From NCBI GenBank assembly GCA_015832175.1, contig WJXW01000005.1:2604001-2668000 (forward strand): DNA of 64,000 nucleotides. The letters are read 5' to 3'. This document shows positions 47,011 through 59,859 of this stretch, piece after piece (within the stretch, counting starts at the first letter, position 1; each line of letters opens with the position of its first letter). The notes beneath the pieces are model-generated. The model did not search any database. It was not told the DNA's origin and saw only the letters and a list, made by a program, of their open reading frames with translations. The translations under genes and the position numbers were made by a program. This DNA is from Paraphaeosphaeria minitans. Taxonomy: Eukaryota > Ascomycota > Dothideomycetes > Pleosporales > Didymosphaeriaceae.

Positions 47011-48194
47011 TATAAGATATAAGTATAATAATTACAGAATAAGAGTAGGTAAGCAGAGAATTAATCTATTAACTACCTAGAATTATTAATTTAGAGCTAG
47101 GAAATAAGAAAAGAAAAAGAAAAGAAAGAAAAGATTAAAAGAAAAGGAGATTAAAAAACTTATTTATAAGCTTATAGACCCTCTTCCTCCTCTACTTAAT
47201 TATAGGGGTGCGAGAATCTCCCCTATAATTAGTAGTAGGAGATTCTCCCTATCCTTCTTCTCTCCTCCTCTCTATAGTAGGTAATTCCTTACTCTATCCA
47301 CCTCCTCTACCTCTTCTTTAATTAGTAGTAGGTAATAGCTTACTCTAGCCTCCCCTCCTTTAATTAGTAGGAGGAGAAGCACTTACCTAGCCTTTACTCT
47401 ACTTTAGAGCTAATAGGCTACTTATCTAGCTATTTTAATTAGGGTATTAGCTGCAACCGCGCTACTTTTTAATAAGTAGGGTAAAAGGGTAATTACCCTA
47501 TCCTCTACTAAAGATTAGCTAGGAGGGAGGGAGTAGGATAGTAGCTACGTACTAAGCTTACTCCTTTTAACTACTAGTAGGAAGAAGAGCTTATAAGGCC
47601 ACTTTAACCTTTTACGTAGCTTAGTAATTAGCCTCTCCTATAAAAAGTATTAGCTAAATCTAGAAAGAATCTTAGAATAAAAGCTTATATTAGCACTCTC
47701 TAATAGTTAATAGTAGATAAAATCTATAGCTAGAGTCTAAATATGCAGCTAGCTATAGAAACAATTAGTAGAATTAGCTAAAGTAATAGAATAACCTTAT
47801 ATATAATAGTGTAAAAGTAGGTAAAATAAGTATAGCAGCGCCTACCTAAGCTTAAAGCGTTATTATAGTAGTATCTATAACTTTTTCCTACTAGAGCTCC
47901 CTTTAAGCAGCCTAAGTAGCTTACTTATCTAAGAGCACTAAGCAATTGCTAAGGGCCTAGAGCTAGGGTAGGAGGAGCTAGTAAAGTAGGAGGAGTAAAA
48001 GAATCTTAGCAGGAGGATTAGAAGTTTTATTTAGTAGTTTTTATAGCCTTTACTACGTGTGCTTTAGCTAGATTATTAGATATCTAAAAGAGTTAGCAAA
48101 GCTCTAAATAATAGAAAGAGCGTAAGGTAATAATTAGAAAAAGAGAACCTACTATAAAATAGTAGGATTTAAAGGCTTAAACTAGTAGGCTTAA
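47011..48194. repeat. Copia 3' internal region, left part
   Basis: About 1.2 kb after the RNase H relic and before the Gypsy A insertion, with no recognised domain. Near 47200-47245 AGAATCTCCCCTATAATTAG and a related AGGAGATTCTCC stretch form imperfect inverted repeats. It continues at 54922. Confidence 0.45.
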
Positions 48195-48199
48195 ATTAG

Positions 48200-48655
48200 T
48201 GTTAGGATCCAGCCGCGCGCGAGCAGCGGGGCACGAGCTTATTAGACTACTAGTCCACCAGAGTTAGCTAACTAGGCAGTTAGGTAATAGGTTATAGGTC
48301 CTAAGGGTCCTAAGGACCGCACAGGCCTCACCTATATAGGAACTCTAGAACGCGTAGGACTCGCCCACACAGGACTCTAGGATATATAGGACTCTAGGAC
48401 ATATAGGACTCTGGGACATATAGGATTCTGGGATGTGTAGGACTACTTAGTATATAGGAACGCAAGAATAGACTCTCTATACTTATATTTAATCTGTTTA
48501 TTAATCTATTATTTAGATTCTAGTAGACTAAATTGTTAACTTATTACACTTTGTAAGATACTATTATATTAATAAGACCTTCTACCTTCTATAAGTACTC
48601 CTGCCTAAGAACTAACTTTAACCCTTTAGGACTAGCTACCCTCTTAGATTTAATA
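48200..48655 (+). repeat. 5' LTR of Gypsy A copy 2
   Basis: 456 bp. The upstream half begins TGTTAGGATCCAGCCGCGCG and includes four 17-bp units (GGACTCTAGGACATATA type) at 48372-48439. The shared 211-bp half begins at 48445. Confidence 0.9.
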
Positions 48656-48679
48656 TCTTAAACACCCTTAATATAAGTA

Positions 48680-51600
48680 CTTTACAAACTTCTACCTCTT
48701 TTATAGCTTTAGGTGCCGCTAAGATTACTTCTATAAAGAATAGTAGTAAGGCGCATAAACCTAATCTCTACTTTAGTGAATAATTTTAAACTAACGTCTA
48801 GATTCTCTAGTTAGACCTCTACTTCTTTAACTTAGATAAACCTCTTAAAGACAAAAAGAAGGTTATCTTTACAGCGATATATATGTGAGGAGATATAGAA
48901 TTATAGATTTATTTCTACCTTAAAAAGTACCTAGGAATGAACCATAATAATAATAACAATAATTACGTAAACAAGTACACTAATGTAGTTAACATTATTA
49001 AAGATTATAATAACTTTAAGAAATGCCTTAAACAACTCTTTAGGATTACTAATAAGGACTCTATTGCGAAAGCAAAGATTTAGACTATAACTTAGAAATA
49101 ATTAGCTACTAAGTATATAGCTAAGTTTTACAGATACACTGTGCAACTTAACTAGGACGATAAATCTCTTTAGGATATATACAAATAAGGACTTAAATAG
49201 AAACTATATAAGGAACTCTTACGTAGTGGTGCGCGAATTACTAACCTTAAAGAACTATATAAAGAAACTATTAGGATTAATAAAGAATAGTTCTTGCTGT
49301 AATAGGAGCTCTACTAAAACCCTAAGGTAATAAGCTTTAGATAACTAGTAAAAGTGGTTTATAAGAACCCTATTAGAATTATCTAAAAGTAACAGCCAAG
49401 GAACTACTAGAGATACGAACTAATAGAAGATGTCTAGTTTAACTACTTAGGTAAAGGAAAAGGAGGAAGGATAGGCCCTAAGTAGCCTAATAAACGCGTC
49501 TCTAATAGAAGTTAATAACTAATAACTAAGACCTATAAATGCTTTATATATAGTAAACTAGGCCATATAGCTAGGAACTGTAGATTAAAGAATAAAGTCT
49601 ATTAAACTAAGTTAAATGTACTAACTATTAAGGACTAAGAACCTAATAAGGAATAGGAAGTTGTTATAATGCCATTTAGTTACTAACGCGTTACACTAGA
49701 ATAAAGTAAGCGATTAGATTTACCTAACTTACAATTATATAAAGATCTAGAAGACAACTCTAACGTATACCACAACGTAGAAAACGTAAAAGAGATACTA
49801 AGATCTCCTACTCCTCACCTACAAAGTAGGCGGGAAGAAGACAACCCTATGTCACCTAAGTATAAACTAAATGTTTAGGACTATATAGAACCCCACCAGG
49901 CACTAAAAGGAATACAACCCTACAAAAATAAAAAGTTAGACTACGTACTAAAGTACTACCTAGACCACTAAAATCCTATATACTAATTCTGTATATAGAC
50001 GCATTACGAAGAACTAATATGTGCACAATATAAGGTAGAAAAAGAGGAGAATAAGAAATAACCTAGAAGGAAACTGCACTATAGATAGATATAGATAGAC
50101 TACCCTATTACAGCTTACAATAAGCACCTCTAGAATAAATAATAAGTAAAATACTTTCCTTATCTCACGCTAAAGGGCAATAAATACTACAATATACTTA
50201 TTAATAGAGACTATATACAACTGTACTAGTACACGTGTCTAAACTAAGACTGTAAATACTACTATATAGCTAAACATTTGGATAGCTTTGTAAACTGCCC
50301 TACGTAAGAAGTAATAACAGAGCTACTAATTTAACTAGTACATAGAAATAGTAAAGACTGCAGGAGGAAAAATAGAAGAACATCCTTATAGGAAGAAGAA
50401 GAAGACAATCTACACAAGCCACGTACTTAAGAATAATAATAGAAGCGGATACTTAGAAATGTATACTAGGCACCAGAACTTAACTACAACCTATATAAAC
50501 AGATGTTTTTTTTAGGTCTAAACTTAGATAAGAAAACGCCTTTATTAAGTTAAATACTATAGTAAGTATAGTATTAGTTAAGCTACTAGTATAGCTTAAA
50601 GGAATACAGGCTTAAGCTCTTATAGACTTAAGAGTAGAAAAGAACTTTATATTTTATTAGATAGCAAGACAAGCAGGACTTATAATGTTAAAGAAAGAAA
50701 CACCCTATATTATCTATATCGCGAATAGATCCCTAATGCCTAAGACACCTTAAATATACTAAGAGGTTACTACCACAATAACAGTCTAAGGATATAGAGA
50801 GGAACTTACCTTAGATGTCTTACTAGGATCTAAGTATAAGTTAGTCTTAGGATTACCTTAGTTAATAATACACAACCTACAGATTAACTAGGGTATAAAG
50901 AAAATATTATTTAAACGCTGTAATTATATATTATAAGCAAAGCCTACGCATTAACTAAAAATAATAGTAGATAAGGGAGTTATTAATAACATAATACCGC
51001 GACAAACAGTTAAAAAACAGAAACACACCTTAGCAGACGCTAGTAGGAACTACTAGGTTAAGAAGCGCGAGAAGGAGAACAATAGTACACCCCTTACCTT
51101 ACTAAGAGAGTATAGGAAATAGACACATATATTTACAGAAAAGGAAGGAAAAGCAAACCTACTAGAACATTAACCCTAGGATCTTACAATAGACCTAAAA
51201 GAAGGGAAAACGCCACCCTTTAGACCACTATACAGTAAGATAGGAGAAGAACTCCTTAAAGAACATAATTTTATGAAAACAAACCTTAAGAAAGGATATA
51301 TACAACTATTAAAGTTACTAGTAGTAAGCCCTTTTATGTTTGTTAAGAAAAAGGATGGATTAGATAGACTATGCGTTAAATACCAATAACTTAATAATAT
51401 AATAATAAAGAACTAATATCCACTACTAAATATTATAGAGTTACAAGATTAACTGTCTTAAGCTAAGATATTTATAATAATGGATCTAAGAGACAGTTAC
51501 CACCTTATACGAATTAAGAAAGGTGAAGAATAGAAAACAGCGTTTTAATTACACTATAAACTATTTAAGTATAAGGTTATACTATTTAGACTTATAAACG

Positions 51601-53850
51601 CACTAGTAGCTTTTATAGCACTTATTAACAACGTACTCTGTAAACATCTAGACATATTTGTTATTACGTATATAGACAATATCCTCGTCTTTTCTAAAAA
51701 CAAATTAAACCACACTAAGCATGTATAGACAGTACTAGAAGCACTAGACAAAGTATGCCTTTATATTAAACTTAAGAAATATAAGTTTAACGTTAAATAA
51801 CTTAAATTCCTAGGACACATTATTACCACAAAAGGAATTAAGATGGCACTAAGTAAAGTTAAATGCATTAAGAACTGGCCAATACTAAAGACAGCTAAGA
51901 ACATCTAAGAATTCTTAAAATTCTGTAGATTTAATTAACAATTTATCTAAGATTACGTAAAGGTCACAATACCTTTAATAAATTTTATAAAGAAGGACGT
52001 ACCCTTTAAATAGATAAATAAGTGCGGAATATTATTCTAACTCCTTAAGACAGCATATATTATAGAACCTATCCTTGTTTATTTTAGAAGCGATAAACTA
52101 CTACGCTTTAAAATAGACGCTAGCGATTTTACGCTAGGCGCCTACGCTAAATAAGAACGTAATAGTAAATAGCACCTAATTGCCTATTACTTATATAAAT
52201 TCAATAACGCCAAAACACAATACAACATACACAATAAAGAACTCTACGCTATTATTAAAGCCTTAAAGCACTAGAGGATTTATGCGCTTAGTTACTTAAC
52301 GCTAGAAATCTATACAGATTATAAGAACCTTCTAAAGTTCACAACAACAAAAGAACTTACGCTATAATAATAAAGATAGTTGTAAACTATAAGGTAGTAT
52401 AAGTTTAGAATCATCTATGTAGCTAGAAAAGAAAATAGCAGAGTAGACGCTCTTAGCCGACAAAGTGATTTAGTAGGAGAAAAAGTAAAAACTTTCTCCG
52501 CAATTTTTTGCAAAGCCAAAGATAGATCTCTAGAGCTAATAGTAGAACTTAATTAACTTTTGGTAATTAACTAAGAAGTTCTAGAACATCTATAGACCGA
52601 GATTATCTAACAATACCATGATAACCCTATGTACAGACACCTGGGCATTATAAAGATAATAGAACTTATCTAAAGGAATTACACCTTTAAAGGAATTAAG
52701 GAAGCTATAATAACTTACATCTATAAATGTGTAGAATGCTAAAGAAATAAACACAGCACACATCTTAAATATAGAGAGATATAAGTAATTAGAATACCAA
52801 TAGCACTATAGGAAGACATCGCTATAGATTTTATTACAGGAATTCTAAACTCCAAAGATCTAATAATAGGAATTAAATACAACAGTATACTAGTAATAGT
52901 CTACTAACTAACTAAGTATATTGAGCTCATTCTATGCCTTAAAAGAATAACGGCAAAAGAACTTGCTTTTTTTATTCTAGACTAACTAGTTAGACACCAC
53001 AGAATCCCAAAAATAATTATTAGCGACAGAGACAAGCTTTTTACGTTAAATTATTAGACAACACTTATAGCACTGCTTAGAACGAAACAAAAGCTATTAA
53101 CAGCTTACTATTTATAAATAGATAGATAGACAGAACGTACAAACTAAACTATAGAAACGTACCTACGCATCTACTATAATAGTTAGAAGAATAACTAGGT
53201 TTTATTACTACCTATAGCATAGTTAGCCTATAATAACAAAGTATTAGTAGTATTAGGACATACACTATTCTATGTAAACTATAGAAGACACCTATATCTC
53301 TTTAACTAACAATTTCCTACAACAATTAAAGCAAAAGAAGCTATAGATATAGCAGAAAATATAAAGAAAATACACTAATAACTCTAAGAGAATCTTAAGA
53401 AAGCTTAGCAGCAATTAATTTTATGCTAAAACTAAAAACGAAAAATAGCACCTTAGCTAAAGAAGGGGGATAAAGTATATCTACTTATAAAGAACCTTTA
53501 AACTTAGAAGAAAAAACATAAGAAACTGGATTATATTAAGGTTAGACTATTTTACATTTCTAAGCAAATATTACTAGTGAACTATAAGTTAGAACTACCG
53601 CTAGATGCAAAGATACACCTAGTATTCCACGTATTACTACTGGAACTAGTAGACCCTAATACACTAGTTAAAACCACCTTCTACCACTAGACTAAGGAAG
53701 AAAATAAATTTAAGGTTAAAAGAATTCTAGAATATAATTAGTATAATAACACGTACCTTATTAAGTGGAAAGGTTACCCACATAGCGAAAACACCTAGGA
53801 ACTAAAGAACAATCTAGGAAACTATTAGTAAAAGATTAAGGAATTCCACT
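48680..53850 (+). pseudogene. gag-pol relic of Gypsy A copy 2
   Basis: Collinear with copy 1. The zinc knuckle lies near 49550-49605 (CFIYSKLGHIARNC; here the His survives and a Cys is lost). Reverse transcriptase has TYIDNILVFSK near 51664, RNase H lies near 52110, integrase near 52600-53170, and the chromodomain near 53708-53815 with WKGYPHSENT intact. The stop pattern differs from copy 1, so the two were mutated independently. Confidence 0.85.
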
Positions 53851-54460
53851 AGAAATAACTAGAACGCACCTAGGAATCACCACTAGTATAGGGGCTAGCC
53901 TATAAAATAGACTAGTTAATTACCTTAGCGCCTAACAGCGCGTTAGGATTTATTAACGTAGCAGCTTATACTAACTCCTCCTGCGCCTTAAGCGCTTCTA
54001 ACTTGTCTATAGTACTTATACTACAATTAAATAATTCTTATTCTTTCTAATATAATTTCTTTTACTAATTGCGTAAGCGTGCTATCTTCTCTCGCGCCTA
54101 ATAGGTGTAAAGGAGAGCTGCTTTAGCTAGTTCTTTCTTAATATAGAGCTTTGCCTCCTCTTTAGCCTCTAACTTTTCTAACCTCTCTATTTTAGTATCT
54201 ATTTTTAAATAATCTAGTAAAGGGATCTCTTTAGGCTTACACTTCTAGTTTCCCTATCTAACATAGTTAGTACACTAAAAGTGTAAAAAAGAAAGATAAT
54301 AAGCATATTTCTTCTTAGCGCAGTATAAATAGGTAACTATTATAAAAATGTAGTCTTTTTTAAGATAATTAGCTTAACTATAGCGATATTAAATAGAACG
54401 AGATAATAACTTTATAGGTAGTTAACTTATAAGGATATTAAGCTTAGAGGGGGAGGATAA

Positions 54461-54916
54461 TATTAGGATCTAGCTATGCACAAGCAGCGGGGCATAAGCT
54501 TATTAGACTACTAGTCCGCTAGAGTTAACTAACTAGGTAGTTAAGTAATAGGTTATAGGTTTTAAGGGTTCTAAGGACCGCACAGGCCTCGCCTGTATAG
54601 GAACTCTAGGACGCGTGGGACTCGCCTACATAGGACTCTAGGACATATAGGACTCTAGGACATATGGGACTCTAGGACATATAGGATTCTGGGATGTATA
54701 GGACTACTTAGTATATAGGAACGCGAGAATAGGCTCTCTATACTTGTGTTTAATCTGTTTATTAATCTATTGTTTAGATTCTAGTAGACTAAATTGTTAA
54801 CTTATTACACTTTGTAAGATACTATTGTATTAATAAGACCTTCCACCTTCTGTAAGTACTCCTACCTAAAAACTAACCTTAACCCTTTAGGACTAGCTAC
54901 CCTCTTGGATTTAACA
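54461..54916 (+). repeat. 3' LTR of Gypsy A copy 2
   Basis: 456 bp with four 17-bp units at 54633-54700. Same length as the 5' copy. Confidence 0.9.
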
Positions 54917-54921
54917 ATTAG

Positions 54922-55479
54922 ATAGGAGGTTAAAGTGTTAAAAGTAAAAGATTAAAAAGAGAAGATTAAGCGCTAGTAAAGGGCTTATATACTCTACCGC
55001 CTATCTAATTATTAAGCGCTAAATACGCTCCTTCCTTACTACTTATTTCTTTTACTACCGCTCCTTCCTAATTAAAACGCGCCTGCCTATTATACTTGCT
55101 AGCTAGTAAGAGCGGGGAAATTACCTTATAGTTAATAGGAAGTGAGCAAAAAGAGTAGCAGAATAAAAGCGTTTACGCTCTAGGCCTTTATGCCACGCTT
55201 ATAAGCTCCTAACCCACTAGAAGAAGAGATTCTAGACACGATTTATAATAGGATTTGTAATTTAAAAGATAAATAGTAATTGTTTTGCTATTACAATAAG
55301 TAGGGGGTAATAGAATTGCTATTCTTAAGATAAGGAGATTTGGAAGAATAATTCTTAATAGTTTTTTAATCTTTAAACAGCCTTTAGATGGTTTTTTAAA
55401 GATCTTTAGGAAGGATTTAGACAATTACAAATTACTCCTTAGAATAGGTGATCTGCTTTAAGCGATCACCTAGGGGGTG
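54922..55479. repeat. Copia 3' internal region, right part, ending in the polypurine tract
   Basis: Resumes the Copia sequence after the nested insertion. From about 55330 it matches 632-776 at the left window edge. The minus-strand open frame at 55209-55424 is a chance frame in this DNA. Confidence 0.6.
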
Positions 55480-55674
55480 TGTTAAAGTAAAACACTTACT
55501 TCTGTAATTCTTTTTAGATCCACTAATTTATATTATAGGATTCTTGCTAAGAGGCTTATTTCTTTTGTATATAGTCTACCCTTTCGGCATCCTTTTCTAC
55601 AATTAGCTATTTGTATTCTTTACAACTCTGCTTCTAAATATCCTATAATAGTTCGAGCCCTTTTTACCACAACA
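55480..55674 (+). repeat. 3' LTR of the Copia element
   Basis: 195 bp, followed by the TATTC duplication. Confidence 0.9.
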
Positions 55675-55679
55675 TATTC

Positions 55680-57773
55680 TTAAAGATAGCTATATAATAT
55701 ATATTTAAGTAGGAAGTAGTAGGTAAGATAGAAAGTAGTAGGTAAAATAGAAAGAGGTAGGATAGAAAGTAGTAAGTAGGGAAGATATAGTAACACACTA
55801 AGTACCTATACTTATACTCTACTATATATTTATAACCTACGCGCTAGTGTAATTAATACTTATAACACTACTAAAGTATTGAAACTAATAGTAAATACGT
55901 AAACTAAGGTAAATTAACTTAACATAAGCTAGTATTAAGTAATAGTAATTTATAATAATTTAGGTAAGGCAGTAGGGTGTAAATCTCTAAGATATAGTAC
56001 TATAAAGCGCCAATCTGTGTACTTATATTAGACTAACTATTTAAACCACATACAAATTGTGTCTAGTTTAAATAGTTATTTATAAATAAGTATACTTTCT
56101 CTTATATTAAGCGCAGCTACCTAGTGTAGTACACAAGAAAAGAAGTATATAAACGCGGAGCTAGGCGTATTTTTAAAACACGCCGCTATATTTATTAACT
56201 TACAGCTAGCTCCCTACTAACCTATATAGCTAAAGCTAGCATAGATAGGACTAAGATACACAAACTAATGCGAATTAATACGAATTAATAGAAAGCAGCG
56301 TAGATTAGCACTAATTCTATAGTAATTATATAGAAGGTAAGGACCTAGATAGGCCGCTTATAACTTACTAAGACTTATAGGCATGCCCTATAAAAAGAAA
56401 AGATCTAGATAAGCCACTTATTCCTTAACTTAATAGTAATTAACGCTAATTACTAAGAAGCAGCCTAAATTACTACTATGTAGACTTATAGATGCGAATA
56501 AGCTGCTACTTCACTATACTATATTATATAAGAAAGAGGGCTTTATAAGCAAAGGTCCTAGTAATATAAATTAACGCAAATTAACGTAAATTAACGCTAA
56601 TTAACGCGAATTAATAGGAAGTAGTGTAAATTATTACTATATTAACTTATAAATTATAAGGATCTATATAGAAGCATTAAAACTATTCTACCTAGAGACT
56701 ACGCTTTTAATTATAGATAAGGAAGACATAGACAAGCATCTCACACTCAGGTAAATAGGCTATCTTAACGTAAATTTATATAAACTAACGTAAAGTAGGG
56801 TGCATTAGCACTAGGTTAGTACTAATCCTAATATATAGTAAGCACCTAGATAAGCCGCCTATTTTTTATTAGAGGACTTATAGGCATGCCCTATAGATAG
56901 AAAAGATATAGATAAGCTGCTTATTCCTTAAATTAACGCAAATTAACGCAAATTAATAAGAAATAGCGTGAATTAGCACTAAGTCTATACTAACCTTAAT
57001 ATATAGTAAGCACCTAGATAAGCCACCTATTCTTTATTAGAGGACTTATAGGCATGCCCTATGGATAGTAAAAATCTAGATATACTGCTTATTCCTTATC
57101 TAAGAACGTTTAGCTATGCCCTATAGACAGGAAGTTATTGTCTACAGGACAAGAATATAGTATAGCTATAGGGGCTATATTACAATGTAATTAATAAAGC
57201 TAGTATAGGTAGTAAGACCTCCTAATTATACAAATTAGGGATATTAACGCTAGTTTATATAAATTAACGCTAATAAAGAGGAAGTAGCGCAAATTACTAC
57301 TATATTAACTTATAAATAGTAAGGATGTAAATATACTACTACTTTACTATACAAGATTAGGTAAAAAAGAGGGCTATATAAGTAAAGGCCTAGATTAACG
57401 TGAACTAGTGCTATGTGTGGTAAATTAAGAGGGAATAGTTTACATAGAGCTCTTTAAGGCTGGCAGCTTAAACTTTAGAGCCTATAAGGAACACCTATAC
57501 ACGTGCCTATAAAAACCTTAATACTATACCCACTCTGCCTTACGCACTATTATAGTTAGCCTATAAGTAGAATAGAGTCTTCTATAGCCTCTTATAATAA
57601 GTACCCTTAAAAAAGTAAGTTTATATAATAGATTTAAAGCTTAGCGTGCTTAGTTTTTTTTAAAGGCTAGATTAACTACTCTAGATATTAAAAAAATAAC
57701 TACACAGTAAAATGTTACAAAAGGACAATGCCTATACTTAGAAATCTATAGAAAAGTACAGTTTTATCCCTTA
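55680..57773. repeat. Non-coding repeat tract with 10-bp iterations and a reused 50-bp module
   Basis: No protein relic was recognised. A module CTAGATAAGCC...GACTTATAGGCATGCCCTAT occurs at about 56343-56393, 56843-56893 and 57013-57063. TTAACGCAAA-type 10-bp units occur in phase at 56571-56610 and again near 56932-56955. The stretch around 55915-56040 is repeated, diverged, at about 58460-58620 on the other side of the solo LTR. Confidence 0.6.
56571..56610 (+). repeat. Four in-phase 10-bp units (TTAACGCAAA type)
   Basis: Units start at 56571, 56581, 56591 and 56601, differing only at the last bases (GCAAA, GTAAA, GCTAA, GCGAA). The differences are partly of RIP type. Confidence 0.85.
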
Positions 57774-57778
57774 CGTAC

Positions 57779-58189
57779 TGTTAAAATCCGAAGGCTAGGC
57801 CTCCTAGGATCTTCATATATATCTACATTCGTTGTTCGAGTGGCACAGCACAAAAGGTCACGTAACCTAATTAGTGTAATCAGAGCGCCAAGACAACTAA
57901 TTAGACTAAGCACTCGACATACTAAGCAACTAATTAGTGCTTAATTAGTTTAATTAGAGCGATTAGTCCACTAATCACTTAAAGTATATAGGAACGTAAG
58001 GATAGGCTCTCTATACTTATATTTAATCTGTTTATTAATCTATCGTTTAGATTCTAGCAGACTAAATTATTAACTCGTTACACTTCGCAAGATACTATCG
58101 TATTAACAAGACCTTCCACCTTCCGTAAGTACTCCTGCCCGAGAACCAACCTTAACCCTTTAGGACTAGCTACCCTCTTGGATTTAACA
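57779..58189 (+). repeat. Solo LTR of the Gypsy A family, third upstream-half variant
   Basis: 411 bp, TGTTAAAATCCG...TTTAACA, with a perfect duplication CGTAC (57774-57778 and 58190-58194). The last ~213 bp match the shared Gypsy A LTR half. The first ~198 bp are unlike both other variants and contain five TAATTA motifs between about 57865 and 57955. It retains many CA and TG dinucleotides, so it is only weakly RIP-affected. Confidence 0.9.
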
Positions 58190-58194
58190 CGTAC

Positions 58195-59355
58195 CACCTT
58201 TTTATTAGTAAGGTAGTAGAAGTAGACTAGATAGAGTGTAACACCCTAAGAGTAGACGTAAGTATAGGCTATTTTCTATATAATTAGAATATCTTATTAA
58301 AGTATACGCCTTCTACTACTACTACACTTATTTACACTAGAGACGTTATATCTAGTAAGGGTCTAAAGGATATAGAAGTAGGGCAGTTACCCTATAGAGC
58401 TAAATATAAAGTAATCTCTTATTAACTTCGATATAAGGCGCTCTGCTACGCTAAGTAAAGAGAAACAAGTAAATTAACGTAGAGTAATAAAAGACAGCGC
58501 GAATTAGCACTAGGTAATAGTAATATATAATAATTTAGGCAAGGCGGTAAAGGTAATATATAAGAAATATAGTCTCGTAAAGCGCTAACGTGTATACTTA
58601 TATTAGAGTAACCTCCTTACGCTTTAATATTAACTAGTTTATATAGGTTTTAATTACTAAGCGTGCTTTAGCTAAAACTAGCTAGCCTATATAAATTAAG
58701 AAGAACCGTAGTAGTAGAGTTAAAAAGTAAAGTAAAAGCTTCTAAAGCTAGTGCACCTAAACCCTAAATATAGCTATAGGCGCTATATCTAGGATTTAGT
58801 AGACTATAATATAAGGGGTAATAGCGTAAATATAAATAGTAATTTATAATAATTTAGGCGAGACTAGGCCTAGTAATATAATAAAAAAACTTAGCGTATA
58901 ACTACGCCTCTATAGTTAACTAGCGTAGATACTACCTAAGTTCTTTTGTTAATGTTCCTTAGCGCTAATACAGGCTAAGTACTCTTATTAATAACAAATA
59001 AATAGGAGGTAAACCTATGCGTTATATATGTAGAAACTGGCTCTTTAGCCCACCTTATAATTTATAAAGTGCGCCAATATGCCTTCTTATAACATTTACG
59101 ATATTAGAGATGCCTTAAACTAGTCTAGTAAGTATTATATTATATCTATACTTTATAGTAGCTATAACAACGCGCTGTGTATAGTATATAGTTAATATTC
59201 TTAATAAAGTCCTCTTACGCCCTACCTACTACCTATTAATAATCTTACGCCTACTACCTACTATAGAAGAAGAGGGTGTGCAGCTCTTTAGTATCTCCCT
59301 ACCCTATAGTAATAATAATAAGTTTAACTTCTCTACCTTCTCTAGCCCTAAGCTC
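58195..59355. repeat. RIP-mutated repeat DNA between solo LTR and Gypsy A copy 3
   Basis: Continuation of the 55680-57773 tract, including another diverged AATTTATAATAATTTAGGC block near 58848. No gene seen. Confidence 0.5.
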
Positions 59356-59360
59356 TAGCC

Positions 59361-59833
59361 TATTAGGATCCGGCCGCGCGCAAGCAGCGGGGCGTGAGCT
59401 TATTAGACTACTAGTCTACTAGAGTTAGCTAACTAAGCAGTTAGATAATAGGTTATAGGTCCTAAGGGTCCTAAGGACTGCACAGGCCTTGCCTGTATAG
59501 GAACTCTAGAACGCGTGGAATTCGCCTATACGGGACTCTAGGACATATAGGACTCTAGGACATATAGGACTCTAGGACATATAGGACTCTAGGACATATA
59601 GGATTCTAGGAAGTATAGGACTACTTAGTATATAAGAACGCGAGAATAAGCTTCTTATACTTATATTTAATCTATTTATTAATCTATTATTTAGATTCTA
59701 GCAGACCAAATTATTAACTTATTATACTTTATAAGATACTATTATATTAATAAGACCTTCTACCTTCTGTAAGTACTCCTACCTAAGAACTAACCTTAAC
59801 TTTTTAGGACTAGCTACCCTCTTAGATTTAACA
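59361..59833 (+). repeat. 5' LTR of Gypsy A copy 3
   Basis: 473 bp, the same variant as copy 2 but exactly 17 bp longer because it has five rather than four 17-bp units (59533-59617). Confidence 0.9.
59533..59617 (+). repeat. Five 17-bp tandem units in the LTR upstream half
   Basis: Unit GGACTCTAGGACATATA at 59533, 59550, 59567 and 59584, then a diverged unit GGATTCTAGGAAGTATA at 59601. Confidence 0.9.
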
Positions 59834-59859
59834 TCTTAAACACCCTTAATATAAGTACT

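Larger units (their letters stand above)
48200..54916 (+). mobile_element. Gypsy A copy 2, nested inside the Copia element
   Basis: 6717 bp with a perfect duplication ATTAG (48195-48199 and 54917-54921). LTRs are 456 bp each (48200-48655 and 54461-54916). A polypurine tract GAGGGGGAGGATAA ends at 54460. The interior parallels copy 1 over gag-pol, but the LTR upstream half and the segment after the chromodomain (about 53850-54440) are different from copy 1. Confidence 0.92.
41562..55674 (+). mobile_element. Copia (Ty1-type) LTR retrotransposon, complete but RIP-inactivated and split by Gypsy A copy 2
   Basis: 195-bp LTRs at 41562-41756 and 55480-55674 begin TGTTAAAGTAAAAC and end ACAACA or its RIP form ATAATA. 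A perfect duplication TATTC flanks the element (41557-41561 and 55675-55679). Gypsy A copy 2 and its 5-bp duplication interrupt it at 48195-54921. Without that insert the element is about 7.4 kb. A polypurine tract CTAGGGGGTG ends at 55479. Confidence 0.92.

Noticed and set aside
55209..55424. 71-residue minus-strand open frame
   Set aside because: Lies in the 3' untranslated region of the Copia element, next to sequence shared with 632-776; no domain.
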